Shown: one piece after another, positions 1 to 7,739 of the stretch
Layout: each line of letters opens with the position of its first letter
Position numbering within the stretch: position 1 is the first letter of the stretch
NCBI GenBank assembly: GCA_903643055.1
Contig: CAHJWV010000644.1
Coordinates: 1 to 14,263 of the forward strand
DNA: 14,263 bases
Direction: 5' to 3'
DNA from: Burkholderiales bacterium
Lineage (GTDB): Bacteria > Pseudomonadota > Gammaproteobacteria > Burkholderiales > Burkholderiaceae
Translations under genes and position numbers: made by a program
Notes under the pieces: model-generated
Databases searched by the model: none
Seen by the model: only the letters and a program-made list of their open reading frames with translations
Told to the model about the DNA's origin: nothing

Positions 1-1
1 T

Positions 2-1186
2 TCACGCCACCTGCAAAGCCTCGCTCGGGCCGAAGAACTCATGGTGCAGCTGAGCCGCCGGAACGCCCAAGGCCAGCGCGCTCGAGTAAATCAATTGCAT
101 GAAAGGCTTGGGCCCGAGAAAGTAGAGGTCCACATTGCGGTCGCTGGGCAGTTGCTGCGCCAGGAATTGCGCGGTCACCGGGCCGATGGCATGCGGCAGA
201 TCACTGCTGCGCGGCGCATCGTAGAGATAAGCCACGCGGATGTGCTCGTGCGCCGCCGCCAGCTCATCGACCCGCGCCCGAAAGGCATGCACGCCACCAT
301 GGCGCGCGGCGTGGATGAAATGGATCGGCCGGCGGCTGGCCGCCACCGACTCCAGCATGCTCATCGCCGGTGTGAGGCCAACGCCACCCGTCACCAGCAC
401 CAGTGGGCGCTTCGATTGCGCGTCGAGCACAAACTCACCGCACGGCGCCTGCGCTTGCAGCTCGGTCCCGACCTGAACCTCGTCGTGCAGCCAGTTCGAG
501 ACCTTGCCTGCGGACTCGCGCTTCACGCTGATGCGGTACCAGGGTTTGCCGGGCGCATCAGACAGCGAATAGTTGCGGCGAATCGGCTCGCCATCGATGT
601 TCAAAACCAACGTCAGGTACTGCCCGGGCTGAAAGACCATCAGCGGCCGGCCATCCACCGGTTCGAGATAGAACGAAGTGATCAGCTCGCTCTCGGCTTC
701 TTTTCGCACCACGCGCAGCCCGCGTGTGCCGCGCCAGCCGCCGGCCTGCGCCGCATGACCTGCGTAGACCTGCTCTTCCGCACCCATGAGAATCTGCGCC
801 AGCGCACCATAGGCCTCGCCCCAGGCGGCAATGATGTCATCGGTCGCGATCTCGCCCAGCACCTCGCGAATGGCCTGCAGCAGGCATTTGCCGACGATCG
901 GGTAATGCTCGGGCAGCACGCCCAGCGCCGCATGCTTTTGCACGATGCGCGGCAGCACCGGCGCAAGCGCCTCCAGCCGGTCGATGTGGCTGGCGTAGGC
1001 CAGCACCGCGCCCGCCAATGCGCGCGCCTGACTGCCCGAAGCCTGGTGCGAGGCATTGAAGAACGCCTTGACCTCCGGGTGATCACGGAACATCAGCGCA
1101 TAGAAGTGCGTGGTGATGGCTTCACCCTGATCTTTCAGCACTGGCACGGTGGCTTGGATGAGGGCAATGGTGGCGGGCGAGAACAT
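2..1186 (-). CDS. hmp: Flavohaemoglobin, nitric oxide dioxygenase
   Basis: A complete 394-aa cytoplasmic enzyme that oxidises NO to nitrate with O2 and NAD(P)H, using haem and FAD. The globin domain (about 1-140) has the family's key residues at their usual positions: distal Tyr29 and Gln53, proximal His85, and Tyr95, with the matching Glu at 137 or 138. The ferredoxin-reductase-like FAD domain (about 152-255) shows QPGQYL (186-191), RNYS (204-207) and GKVSNWLH (227-234). The NAD(P)H domain has GGVGLTP (267-273) and ends with the FFGP flavin-contact motif (384-387). Length matches E. coli Hmp (396 aa). A GGAG-like ribosome site lies about 8 nt before the ATG. The gene diverges from norR across a 155-bp gap with a sigma54-like promoter and NorR-type sites, so NO-induced, NorR-dependent expression is inferred. 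The stop codon is the second to fourth base of the window. The identification is close to certain. Confidence 0.97.
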   Translation of the reverse strand: MFSPATIALIQATVPVLKDQGEAITTHFYALMFRDHPEVKAFFNASHQASGSQARALAGAVLAYASHIDRLEALAPVLPRIVQKHAALGVLPEHYPIVGKCLLQAIREVLGEIATDDIIAAWGEAYGALAQILMGAEEQVYAGHAAQAGGWRGTRGLRVVRKEAESELITSFYLEPVDGRPLMVFQPGQYLTLVLNIDGEPIRRNYSLSDAPGKPWYRISVKRESAGKVSNWLHDEVQVGTELQAQAPCGEFVLDAQSKRPLVLVTGGVGLTPAMSMLESVAASRRPIHFIHAARHGGVHAFRARVDELAAAHEHIRVAYLYDAPRSSDLPHAIGPVTAQFLAQQLPSDRNVDLYFLGPKPFMQLIYSSALALGVPAAQLHHEFFGPSEALQVA

Positions 1187-1223
1187 GAGCAGCTCCGAAG
1201 GTTGGAAAGACGATCACCTCAAC

Positions 1224-1238
1224 TCAATAAGCGTGCCG
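1224..1238 (-). promoter_or_regulatory. Candidate sigma54 (-24/-12) promoter of hmp
   Basis: Read on the minus strand, the sequence is CGGCACG-N4-TTGA. The sigma54 consensus is TGGCACG-N4-TTGC, so six of seven -24 bases and three of four -12 bases agree, with the correct spacing. A start site about 12 nt on would leave a leader of about 27 nt before the hmp ATG. Its position next to a gene for a sigma54 activator strengthens the call. The missing C of the -12 GC weakens it. Confidence 0.6.
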
Positions 1239-1291
1239 GGATGAAAAGCAGCGGTAAGCCGTTGATTTGAGGTGGAACCCATTCCGCGGTT

Positions 1292-1302
1292 GTTAGGATG
1301 AC
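1292..1302. promoter_or_regulatory. NorR enhancer-like site (GT-N7-AC), imperfect
   Basis: GTTAGGATGAC fits the GT-N7-AC core known for NorR and is one base from the GTCA-N3-TGAC palindrome. It lies 24 bp centre to centre from the perfect copy at 1316-1326. It is about 55 bp upstream of the sigma54-like promoter of hmp, a usual distance for an enhancer-binding protein. Confidence 0.55.
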
Positions 1303-1315
1303 CGCCCAACGTGAT

Positions 1316-1326
1316 GTCAATCTGAC
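1316..1326. promoter_or_regulatory. NorR enhancer-like site (GT-N7-AC), perfect palindrome
   Basis: GTCAATCTGAC is a perfect GTCA-N3-TGAC palindrome matching the GT-N7-AC core of NorR binding sites. It ends 15 bp before the norR start codon, so NorR bound here could activate hmp and also limit its own transcription. Autorepression is known for NorR in other bacteria and is only inferred here. Confidence 0.65.
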
Positions 1327-1341
1327 CCGCCCGCTGTCTTC

Positions 1342-2889
1342 ATGACCACCTCCCTCTTTGACACAGTCGTTGACCTCGTTGTCGAGCCCAGCCGCTTTCA
1401 AGACTTGCTGACCGCCGTGCGCGAGCTGGTGCGTTGCGATGCCACCGCCCTGCTGCGCCTGCAAGGCGATGCGCTGGTGCCGCTGGTGGTGGACGGCTTG
1501 AGTGACGAAGCGCTGGGCCGCCGCTTTCCGGTGTCGGCCCATCCCCGGCTGGCGCAGTTGCTGGTCAGCCCGCAGGGCCTGCGCTTTGATGCCGACAGCC
1601 GCCTGCCCGATCCGTATGACGGCTTGATTGAAGGCCAGCCGGAGTTGCTTGCGGTCCACGATTGCATGGGCGCGCCGCTGCATCACCAAGGCGTGCTGTG
1701 GGGGCTGGTGACGCTCGACGCACTGAACCCTTCGGCCTTCAGCACCGTCACGAAGGCCCAGCTGCAAGCCATCGTCAGGCTGCTCGAAGCCGGCATTGCG
1801 GCCCAGGAGACCATCGATGCGATGCAGCGCCAAGCCGCCCAGGAGCAAGTGCGCAGCCGCGCCTTGCGCTCCTCCAGCCAGCCACGGCAATTGCTCGGCA
1901 AGAGCGCGGCGATGCTGCAACTGCTGCGTGAGATCGAGACCGTTGCAGCGTCGGACCTGACCGTGCTGATCCTCGGCGAGACCGGCGTCGGCAAAGACCT
2001 TGTTGCGCAGCAGCTGCATCGGTGTTCCGCCCGGCGCGATCAATTGCTGGTGCAGGTCAACTGCGCGGCGCTGCCGGAAACGCTTGCCGACAGCGAACTC
2101 TTCGGTCACAAGAAGGGTGCTTTCAGCGGTGCGTCGCAAGACCGTGTTGGCAAGTTCGAACTGGCCCACCGCGGCACGCTGTTTCTCGATGAAATCGGCG
2201 AGCTGCCGCTGAGCGTGCAGGCCAAGCTGCTGCGGGTGCTGCAAGGCGGCGAACTGCAACGCCCCGGCAGCGACCAACAGCTGCGGGTGGATGTGCGGGT
2301 GCTGGCTGCGACCAACCGCGATCTGCGCGCTGAGGTCGCGCAGGGGCGCTTCCGGGCTGACCTGTACCACCGGCTCTCGGTCTATCCACTGCATGTACCG
2401 GCCTTACGCGAACGCGGCCGCGATGTGCTGGCGCTGGCCGGTGGCTTTCTCGAAGAGAACCAGCATCGCCTCGGCGCCCGCAACCTGCGGCTGTCACCCG
2501 ACGCTGCAGCGGCGCTGCTGGCGCACGACTGGCCTGGCAATGTGCGCGAGCTCGATCACCTGATCAGCCGCGCAGCATTGCGCGCGCTGCCCGAACCCGG
2601 CCGCAGCAACCGCTGGATCGGCATCGAGACGCATCACCTGGCGCTCGGCCCTGCTGCGCCATCGGCAACACCGCCGGCCACGTCAGGGCAGACGCTGAAC
2701 CCGGGCCAGACGTTGCGCGAAGCGACCGAGGCCTTTCAGCGCCAATGGCTCACTGCCGCGATGGCCCGCCATGGCGGCTCGATGGCCAGCGCAGCGCGTG
2801 AAGCGGGCATCGACCGCAGCAACTTCCTTCGCCTGGCGCGCCGATTGGGGCTGAAGGCCACCGCCGATCAAAGTTTGCCGCAGGCCTGA
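1342..2889 (+). CDS. norR: Nitric oxide-responsive sigma54 activator NorR
   Basis: A 515-aa enhancer-binding protein that senses NO and activates sigma54 promoters, here most likely that of hmp. The N-terminal GAF domain (about 15-150) keeps the iron-ligand region LPDPYDGLI, with Asp90 and Asp93 matching E. coli Asp96 and Asp99, then His106 and Cys108. The AAA+ domain has Walker A GETGVGKD (212-219), a GAFSGA loop (259-264), Walker B LFLDE (280-284) and WPGNVREL (397-404). A Fis-type helix-turn-helix occupies about 474-505. Length and order match E. coli NorR (504 aa), and [10 protein letters not shown] just before the helix-turn-helix is shared with it. The GAFTGA loop carries Ser instead of Thr. 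No Shine-Dalgarno sequence is visible before the ATG, and a NorR-type palindrome ends 15 bp upstream of it. The gene is divergent from hmp, and its 3' end faces the channel gene 39 bp away. Confidence 0.95.
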   Translation: MTTSLFDTVVDLVVEPSRFQDLLTAVRELVRCDATALLRLQGDALVPLVVDGLSDEALGRRFPVSAHPRLAQLLVSPQGLRFDADSRLPDPYDGLIEGQPELLAVHDCMGAPLHHQGVLWGLVTLDALNPSAFSTVTKAQLQAIVRLLEAGIAAQETIDAMQRQAAQEQVRSRALRSSSQPRQLLGKSAAMLQLLREIETVAASDLTVLILGETGVGKDLVAQQLHRCSARRDQLLVQVNCAALPETLADSELFGHKKGAFSGASQDRVGKFELAHRGTLFLDEIGELPLSVQAKLLRVLQGGELQRPGSDQQLRVDVRVLAATNRDLRAEVAQGRFRADLYHRLSVYPLHVPALRERGRDVLALAGGFLEENQHRLGARNLRLSPDAAAALLAHDWPGNVRELDHLISRAALRALPEPGRSNRWIGIETHHLALGPAAPSATPPATSGQTLNPGQTLREATEAFQRQWLTAAMARHGGSMASAAREAGIDRSNFLRLARRLGLKATADQSLPQA

Positions 2890-2897
2890 AACCACCA

Positions 2898-2920
2898 GCC
2901 CCCACCCATTGACCGGGGGC
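2898..2920. terminator. Hairpin between convergent norR and channel genes
   Basis: GCCCCC (2898-2903) and GGGGGC (2915-2920) can pair around an 11-nt loop in the 39-bp gap between two convergent stop codons. No T-run follows on either strand, so termination in one or both directions is inferred from position only. Confidence 0.35.
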
Positions 2921-2928
2921 CGCGAATT

Positions 2929-5379
2929 TCAGGTGCCCGCGCCCACCGCCGGATCTCTACCCGGAGGTTCCAGCGCATCCTTGGGAATCGCCGCTTCGGG
3001 CCGCGACAGCAGCACCGATTGCGGTGTCGACAGCGCAATGCCCACATCTCGCAGGCGCGTCAGCACGTCGAACAACAATGCGCTGCGCGTCGCATAGGCC
3101 GCACGCGGCGAGCTGACGAAGCCGGTCGCGTTGAACACCAAGCGGCCGTTGTCGATGCCGTCCAGCGCAACGCTCGGCTCGGGCTGCTTCAGCACATCGG
3201 CATGGGCCTTAAAGGCCTCGAGCATCAAATCGCGCACCTGCTGCGGGTCGGTGCTCAGCGGCATCGGCAGCTTGATCTGCACGAGGCCCAACGGGTTCGC
3301 ATGCGTCACGTTGCGAACGGTCTTGGTGATGAATTCCGAGTTCGGCACGATGACCGTCGAGCGGTCACCCATCTGGATCTCGGTGGCCCGCACATTGATG
3401 CGGCGGATGTCGCCTTCAACGCCTCCCAGCGACACCCAATCGCCTACCTTCACCGGCCGCTCGGCCAGCAGGATCAAGCCCGAAACAAAGTTCTGCACCA
3501 CCGCCTGCAAGCCGAAACCGATGCCCACTGACAAGGCGCTGGCCACCCAGGCAATGCGCTCCAGGCCGATGCCCATTGCCGACATCGCCAGCGCCACCGC
3601 CATCACCGTGCCGGCATAACCGAACAGCGTGCTGGTGGAGGTTTGCATGCCGGCATCGAGCCGCGTCGTCGGCAGGTAGCGCTGAGTGAACCAGCGCTGC
3701 ACCACCTTCACTGCGGCCAGGCACAGCACCAGCACCAGCAGCGCCTGCAACACCGCGGTCGGGCGCAACTGCACCTCGCCGATCGAGATGCCGCCCTGCC
3801 ATTGCTCGGCGCGGCGGAACAACTCCTCTGGGCCTTCACCGAAGCGTGCCAGCAGCAGCATCAGCGCCACCAGCGCGATCACCACCCGGCCCAGGCCAGA
3901 GAGCAGCACCGCGATCTGGTTGCGCACCCGCGGCTCCATCGGCTCGCCATCCTTGTCGGTCTGCGCCGAGGCCAGCACCGCCATCACCACGTCGTCGAAC
4001 AGCACGCCGATCAGATAGGCAAAGCCCAGCACCACCGCCATCCACACCACCTGCTTGACGACGAAGCTGGCGAAGGCCACATAGCCGACCAGCGCGCAGA
4101 TCAGGCTGGCCGTCAGCACCAGCCAGCTCGCGCCGACCAACAGGCTGATCCACAACGGGCGGGGCGGGCTGCGCAGGGCGGGCTGCTCACCTTGCGCCTC
4201 GGCCTTGCCCTCGTCTTGCAAGGCCTGGCGACGCAAGCGCTCCATGCGCATCAGCGCCAGCGCGAGTGACAGGCCCAGCGCCAACGACACCAGCAACTCG
4301 GTGGCCACCGCGGTGGCCAGGCTCACGTGGATCAAGGCGGCGAGCCGCTGCGTCATCGCCGCCAACACGATCATCACTGCCAGTTGCGATGGCAGCCAGC
4401 GCAGGCGCAGCGCCGCCGCATCGGGCATCGGCGTCAGGCGCCAGGTCGGGTGCTTTGGTGACAGCACCGCGCGGCCCAGGCCGGTGATCAGCCCACCGAA
4501 CCAGATGATGCCCACCAGGCTGGACAACAGGCTGGCGCTGGCCTCCGGCAGCGGCTGGCCCCAGGTCAAGCCGGCATGCAGCACCTGCACCGCCAAACCT
4601 GGCAAGCAGGTTGACAGCGCCAGTTCGCTCAACGCATGTAATGAGCGCCGCATCCGCCCCACCGGTGCGCGGGTAGAAATGAGATGCAGCGCCAGGCGGT
4701 GGATCGGCCGGCGCACCCACCATAAGAAGCCCAGCATCAACACCACCCCCAGCCACACCCACAGCGGCTTGCCCGTTACCGCCTGGCGCAGCTCGCGGCC
4801 GAACGCGCTGAGCTTCTCGGTATCGGTCGGCCATTCCTGATTCAGCTCGGCCCAGAAGCGCGGCGTCAAGACCGATGCCGTGCGCTCACCCAGCTGGGCA
4901 CGCTGGCGCGCGCGCCGCTGCTCCAGCACATCGGCCGCCGCCTGTTCGCCCTCCACCGCCAGCAGGCGCGCCAGCTTGGCCTGCGCGTCGAGCGTGCTGC
5001 GCTTCTTGTCGAGCTGGGCACGTTGCGCAGCGATGTCGGCGGTCTCCTTCGCGCCGGCTGTCAAGGTACCGAGTTCGGCGAGGCGCGCCTCTACGCCTGC
5101 AAGTTCCGGGGTGATGGCCGCGGCAGCGTCTTCGGCGGTGGCCCGGGTGGCCAGCAGCGTGGCGCGCAACTCGGCGAACTCGGCGTCGCCCATGCTTTCG
5201 CGCGGCCGCTTCTGCGCCGCATCGATCTGCACGCGCAGCTTGTCGAGCGTCGCGTCCACATCGGCGAGTTGCATCTCCGCGCGGGCCAGGCCCATCAAAG
5301 AGAAAGTGAACAGCAGGCCCAGGATCAGGCGGCTGAGCCAGCCGGGGCGGCGCGGCGAGTTCAAAGCATCAATCGGCAT
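2929..5379 (-). CDS. DUF3772/MscS-type mechanosensitive ion channel
   Basis: An 816-aa inner-membrane protein likely to act as a small-conductance mechanosensitive channel releasing solutes on osmotic downshift. The chosen start gives a signal peptide with arginines, a hydrophobic run and an ARA cleavage site (about residue 34). An open frame extends 48 codons further but adds only arginine/proline-rich sequence. Residues about 36-185 form an Ala/Glu/Arg-rich helical periplasmic region typical of DUF3772 proteins. About eleven membrane helices follow from residue 205. The last is the Gly/Ala-rich pore helix (SALSVGIGFGLQAVVQNFVSG), then the MscS beta domain (VKVGDWVSLGGVEGDI, near 645; STVIVPNSEF) and a cytoplasmic alpha/beta domain. 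The architecture resembles large E. coli MscS paralogues such as YbiO. No clear Shine-Dalgarno sequence precedes the ATG, so the exact start is less certain than the function. It is divergent from the PAS-GGDEF gene. Confidence 0.9.
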   Translation of the reverse strand: MPIDALNSPRRPGWLSRLILGLLFTFSLMGLARAEMQLADVDATLDKLRVQIDAAQKRPRESMGDAEFAELRATLLATRATAEDAAAAITPELAGVEARLAELGTLTAGAKETADIAAQRAQLDKKRSTLDAQAKLARLLAVEGEQAAADVLEQRRARQRAQLGERTASVLTPRFWAELNQEWPTDTEKLSAFGRELRQAVTGKPLWVWLGVVLMLGFLWWVRRPIHRLALHLISTRAPVGRMRRSLHALSELALSTCLPGLAVQVLHAGLTWGQPLPEASASLLSSLVGIIWFGGLITGLGRAVLSPKHPTWRLTPMPDAAALRLRWLPSQLAVMIVLAAMTQRLAALIHVSLATAVATELLVSLALGLSLALALMRMERLRRQALQDEGKAEAQGEQPALRSPPRPLWISLLVGASWLVLTASLICALVGYVAFASFVVKQVVWMAVVLGFAYLIGVLFDDVVMAVLASAQTDKDGEPMEPRVRNQIAVLLSGLGRVVIALVALMLLLARFGEGPEELFRRAEQWQGGISIGEVQLRPTAVLQALLVLVLCLAAVKVVQRWFTQRYLPTTRLDAGMQTSTSTLFGYAGTVMAVALAMSAMGIGLERIAWVASALSVGIGFGLQAVVQNFVSGLILLAERPVKVGDWVSLGGVEGDIRRINVRATEIQMGDRSTVIVPNSEFITKTVRNVTHANPLGLVQIKLPMPLSTDPQQVRDLMLEAFKAHADVLKQPEPSVALDGIDNGRLVFNATGFVSSPRAAYATRSALLFDVLTRLRDVGIALSTPQSVLLSRPEAAIPKDALEPPGRDPAVGAGT

Positions 5380-5690
5380 GGCGGTGAGGTACGGGTGAAA
5401 TGACCGGCCCGGCGGACCGGTCTGGCTTGAATGGAAGCGAGGCAACCTGCTGGGGCTTGGCAAAGGCCCGGCGGGTCGCTGTCGATTGTGCCGGCCTCGC
5501 GGCCACCCGGCCCGCCGCTGCATCGCCCTGGCCTCGGCCGCTTAGGGTGCCGCCGCGCTGTCCCGCATCAACCCGCTTGGCAGCAGGCGCTAATTTCATA
5601 CTTGAGCGTCATCAGAGACGGCACGTGCTCACCCTTCTGACGCGAGGGTTCGGCTTGTCGACCCTGGCCCCTCGGTGGGAGACTGCCGCC
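5380..5690. other. Divergent intergenic region, channel / PAS-GGDEF gene
   Basis: These 311 bp separate two divergent start codons and must hold both promoters, but I see no convincing -35/-10 pair. One inverted repeat, GACCGG (5402-5407) with CCGGTC (5417-5422), lies 22 bp upstream of the channel start and could be an operator or leader hairpin. A GTGGGAG ribosome site at 5676-5681 belongs to the plus-strand gene. Open frames through the region are extensions of the neighbours and lack coding character. Confidence 0.4.
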
Positions 5691-6665
5691 ATGGATCAAC
5701 GCTCACCCTCCCTCGATCCGCACTCCCACACCTGGTTGGAGCTCGGAGAAGTGCAACGGCTGCTGCTCGATTCCTACCCTGGCATCGTGCTGGGCTTGGG
5801 GCTGGACGGGCGAATACGCTGGCTCAACCCGGCCGGCGCCGAGCGCCTGGGCTACAGCCTCACCGAACTCAACGGCCGCGATCTGATTGGCTCGCTGATT
5901 CATCCCGAAGACCTGGCGCAGCGCGCAGCGCAGCTGTCGGAGGAATTCGGCGAGCTGATACCTAACGATGTCGGCGTGCTGAGTGTCCGGCTGCGGCATG
6001 GCGCCAGTTCCGACGAGCACGATTGGGCACTGCGCCACCGCGATGGCTCGCTGCGGCCGGCGCGGCTGTCGGTTGGCGCACTGCGCGACCACCATGGCCA
6101 CGTCACCGGCTGGATCATTGCCGAGCCGGCCACCCGCGCTGGCGGAGAGGTGCGGCCGGCGCTGTTTCATCACGACAGCCTGACCGGCCTGCCGACGCGG
6201 GCCGTGCTGGCCGATCGGGCCGAAATGGCGATCCAGCGCGCAAGCCGCCAACAAAGCGTGGTGGCCTTGATGCTGATCGAGATCGTCGGCTTCGACGCTT
6301 TGTGCGAAGAGATGGGCCCGAGCGTCGGCGACGACGTGCTGCGCGCGACGGCCAGCCGGCTGCACTTCGAATTGCGCAAGACCGATACCGCAGTGCGTCT
6401 GGACCGCGGCCAGTTCGCCGCGATGCTGGTCGACCTGCATCAGGCTGAAGAGATTCCAGGCGTCACCGCCAAGATCCAGCAGGCCTTATCGGCGCGGGTC
6501 AATGTCGGCGTCGGCCTGGTTCACCCGAGCGCGCGCATCGGCGTGGCCTGGTTCCCTGCCCATGGCGATCAACTGCTGCCGCTTTTGGAAAAGGCCGAGG
6601 CCGCGATGGCCGGCATCACGTCAGCCCAAGGGGGCTTGGCCTTGGCGCCCTTGCCGAGCGAATAA
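5691..6665 (+). CDS. PAS domain protein with degenerate GGDEF domain
   Basis: A 324-aa soluble protein with no signal peptide or membrane segment. Residues about 18-150 form a PAS sensor domain (GIVLGLGLDGRIRWLNPAG, then ERLGY and IHPEDL). Residues about 160-320 form a diguanylate-cyclase-like domain that begins with a normal DSLTGLPTR (162-170). The catalytic GGDEF signature is replaced by DRGQF (238-242), so two metal- or substrate-binding residues are gone, and no EAL domain follows. It therefore should not make cyclic di-GMP. A role as a GTP- or partner-binding sensor or scaffold is inferred. The ATG at 5691 is chosen because GGGAG lies 9 nt upstream. The same frame is open about 290 nt further upstream but encodes low-complexity sequence. 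It is divergent from the mechanosensitive channel gene, with no clear functional link. Confidence 0.85.
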   Translation: MDQRSPSLDPHSHTWLELGEVQRLLLDSYPGIVLGLGLDGRIRWLNPAGAERLGYSLTELNGRDLIGSLIHPEDLAQRAAQLSEEFGELIPNDVGVLSVRLRHGASSDEHDWALRHRDGSLRPARLSVGALRDHHGHVTGWIIAEPATRAGGEVRPALFHHDSLTGLPTRAVLADRAEMAIQRASRQQSVVALMLIEIVGFDALCEEMGPSVGDDVLRATASRLHFELRKTDTAVRLDRGQFAAMLVDLHQAEEIPGVTAKIQQALSARVNVGVGLVHPSARIGVAWFPAHGDQLLPLLEKAEAAMAGITSAQGGLALAPLPSE

Positions 6666-6943
6666 CGACGGGCCGCCAGAAGCGGCAGACAACGAACGGC
6701 GCATGACAGCGCAGCGGCGTTGACGCGCTGGTGGTTAGCCCTGCCAAGGGCTGACACAGTCGGCGGGCGCCTGCGAGCCATCGCGCTGCCCGAGCCAGTG
6801 CGCTCTGTCCGCGGCGATGCCAGGCCGTGGGTTGAGATGCGTCCGCTCTTGGCGCTACCACCGCGGCGCGGCCCATGCCAAGCAGCGCACGCCGCATCGT
6901 TTTTGCAGCCGTCAAGCCCCGACCCTTTCCAGCTCGCGCCCAC
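6666..6943. other. Non-coding stretch between GGDEF gene and lexA-like gene
   Basis: I see no gene I can support in these 278 bp. Two short inverted repeats occur shortly after the GGDEF stop: GCCGC (6672-6676) with GCGGC (6682-6686), and CAGCG (6712-6716) with CGCTG (6726-6730). Either could help end the upstream transcript, but neither has a T-run. Open frames on both strands here begin at rare codons, lack ribosome sites and have low-complexity translations. Confidence 0.4.
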
Positions 6944-6972
6944 TTGCGCCACAGGCTGTTTATTCATACAGT
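6944..6972 (+). promoter_or_regulatory. Weak sigma70-like promoter overlapping the SOS box
   Basis: TTGCGC (-35, 3 of 6 matches) and TACAGT (-10, 4 of 6) are separated by exactly 17 bp. The -10 overlaps the SOS-box palindrome, so a bound LexA would block it. The predicted start site, near 6979, would give a leader of about 23 nt before the ATG at 7002. Confidence 0.4.
6956..6971. promoter_or_regulatory. LexA-type SOS box (CTGT-N8-ACAG)
   Basis: CTGTTTATTCATACAG matches the E. coli-type LexA operator core CTGT-N8-ACAG perfectly, has an AT-rich centre and is followed by TA as in the extended consensus. It lies 30 bp before the start of the lexA-like gene. This points to repression by a canonical LexA and induction by DNA damage. 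The box could equally be the site of this protein itself. Confidence 0.75.
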
Positions 6973-6976
6973 AGTA

Positions 6977-6992
6977 CCGAACGAACATTCGG
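6977..6992. promoter_or_regulatory. Second palindrome, CCGAA-N6-TTCGG, before lexA-like gene
   Basis: CCGAA (6977-6981) and TTCGG (6988-6992) form a perfect 5-bp inverted repeat six bases apart. It starts five bases after the SOS box and ends within the ribosome site of the downstream gene. Inside it, CGAAC-N4-ATTCG is one base from the Gram-positive-type LexA arms CGAAC-N4-GTTCG. It may be a separate operator, perhaps for autoregulation. That is inference. Confidence 0.4.
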
Positions 6993-7001
6993 AAGCGAAG
7001 C

Positions 7002-7595
7002 ATGGCAGCCTCTCAAGACGACAAGCACCTCGCGCACCTGCGAACCCACTGGCAGCGGCATCAAAGCTTTCCGTCGCTGGCCAAGCTGGGTGAGCTGCTG
7101 GGCATGTCATCCACCGGTGCGGTGTTCGAGATGGTGAGCCGCCTCGCCGAGGAAGGCTATCTGGCACGCAAGGAAGGGCGCGTCGCACCGGGCGATCGTT
7201 TCTTCGAATACCCGGTGCTCGGTACGGTGCGCGCGGGCCTGCCTCAACCAGCGTCGCAGCAGGGTTGGGAATCGATGTCGGTCGAGAGCGTGCTGATCCG
7301 CGAACCTAACCGCACAACGATGTGCCATGTGCGTGGTGATTCGATGAAAGACGCCGGCCTGCTCGATGGCGATGTCGTCATCGTCGAGATGCAATCGGCC
7401 GTCGAGCCGGGCGACATCGTCGTCGCCGAAGTCGATGGCCAATTGACGGTCAAGTACCTGCGCAAGAAGGCCAAGACCGGCGCCTTCTTCCTGGAAGCGG
7501 CCAACCCGGCTTATGGGCCGATCGACGCGGTCAGCTCGCTGGAGATCGTCGGCCTGGTCACCGGCTCCTTCCGAACTTTCAAGCCACGGAGGTAA
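7002..7595 (+). CDS. LexA-like self-cleaving transcriptional repressor (S24)
   Basis: A 197-aa DNA-binding repressor with a LexA/UmuD-type C-terminal serine protease domain. The N-terminal winged helix (about 8-60; PSLAKLGELLGMSSTGAVFEMVSRL) resembles LexA in layout, but its recognition helix differs from canonical proteobacterial LexA. The cleavage site Ala78-Gly79 lies in LGTVRAGLP. Ser114 (GDSMKDAGLLDGD) and Lys151 (LTVKYLRK) form the catalytic dyad, so RecA-stimulated self-cleavage is expected. GGAAG 6 nt before the ATG is the ribosome site. A perfect SOS box and a second palindrome precede it. It is not followed by imuA, imuB or dnaE2, unlike many second LexA genes, and a protein of unknown function lies downstream. 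It may be a LexA2-type paralogue or a stand-alone SOS regulator. I give no symbol because a divergent paralogue is more likely than the housekeeping lexA. Confidence 0.85.
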   Translation: MAASQDDKHLAHLRTHWQRHQSFPSLAKLGELLGMSSTGAVFEMVSRLAEEGYLARKEGRVAPGDRFFEYPVLGTVRAGLPQPASQQGWESMSVESVLIREPNRTTMCHVRGDSMKDAGLLDGDVVIVEMQSAVEPGDIVVAEVDGQLTVKYLRKKAKTGAFFLEAANPAYGPIDAVSSLEIVGLVTGSFRTFKPRR

Positions 7596-7611
7596 GCCAC
7601 TGAACACCTCC

Positions 7612-7670
7612 CAGCCGCGCGGCTGAACCGCGACTTCCGTCGATCGAAATCCGGCACTCGCGCAAGCGAG
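7612..7670. other. Two hairpins in the lexA-like / unknown gene gap
   Basis: CAGCCGCGCGGCTG (7612-7625) is a perfect 14-bp palindrome 17 bp after the stop codon. CTCGC (7657-7661) and GCGAG (7666-7670) close a GCAA loop, a stable GNRA tetraloop hairpin. Neither is followed by a T-run, so they may be RNA structures or a factor-assisted terminator rather than a classic intrinsic terminator. Confidence 0.4.
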
Positions 7671-7739
7671 GGGCGCAGCTTTGACTCTTCAACCCGCTCG
7701 GGCCAGCGTGCTGGCGGAGCTTTGCCAGGAGACACCCAG

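Noticed and set aside
1201..1211. Another GT-N7-AC match (GTTGGAAAGAC) near the hmp start
   Set aside because: It is downstream of the likely promoter, is not palindromic beyond the four fixed bases, and one such match is expected by chance in 155 bp.
41..1270. 409-codon open frame on the plus strand opposite hmp
   Set aside because: It is antisense to a textbook flavohaemoglobin, has no domain or ribosome site, and its His/Gln/Arg-rich translation is typical of shadow frames in high-GC DNA.
1219..2394. 391-codon minus-strand frame opposite norR
   Set aside because: It is antisense to all recognised NorR domains and also crosses the hmp promoter. Its Gln/His/Ala-rich composition marks a shadow.
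5380..5523. 48-codon N-terminal extension of the mechanosensitive channel
   Set aside because: The extension is Arg/Pro-rich and would place the export signal inside the protein.
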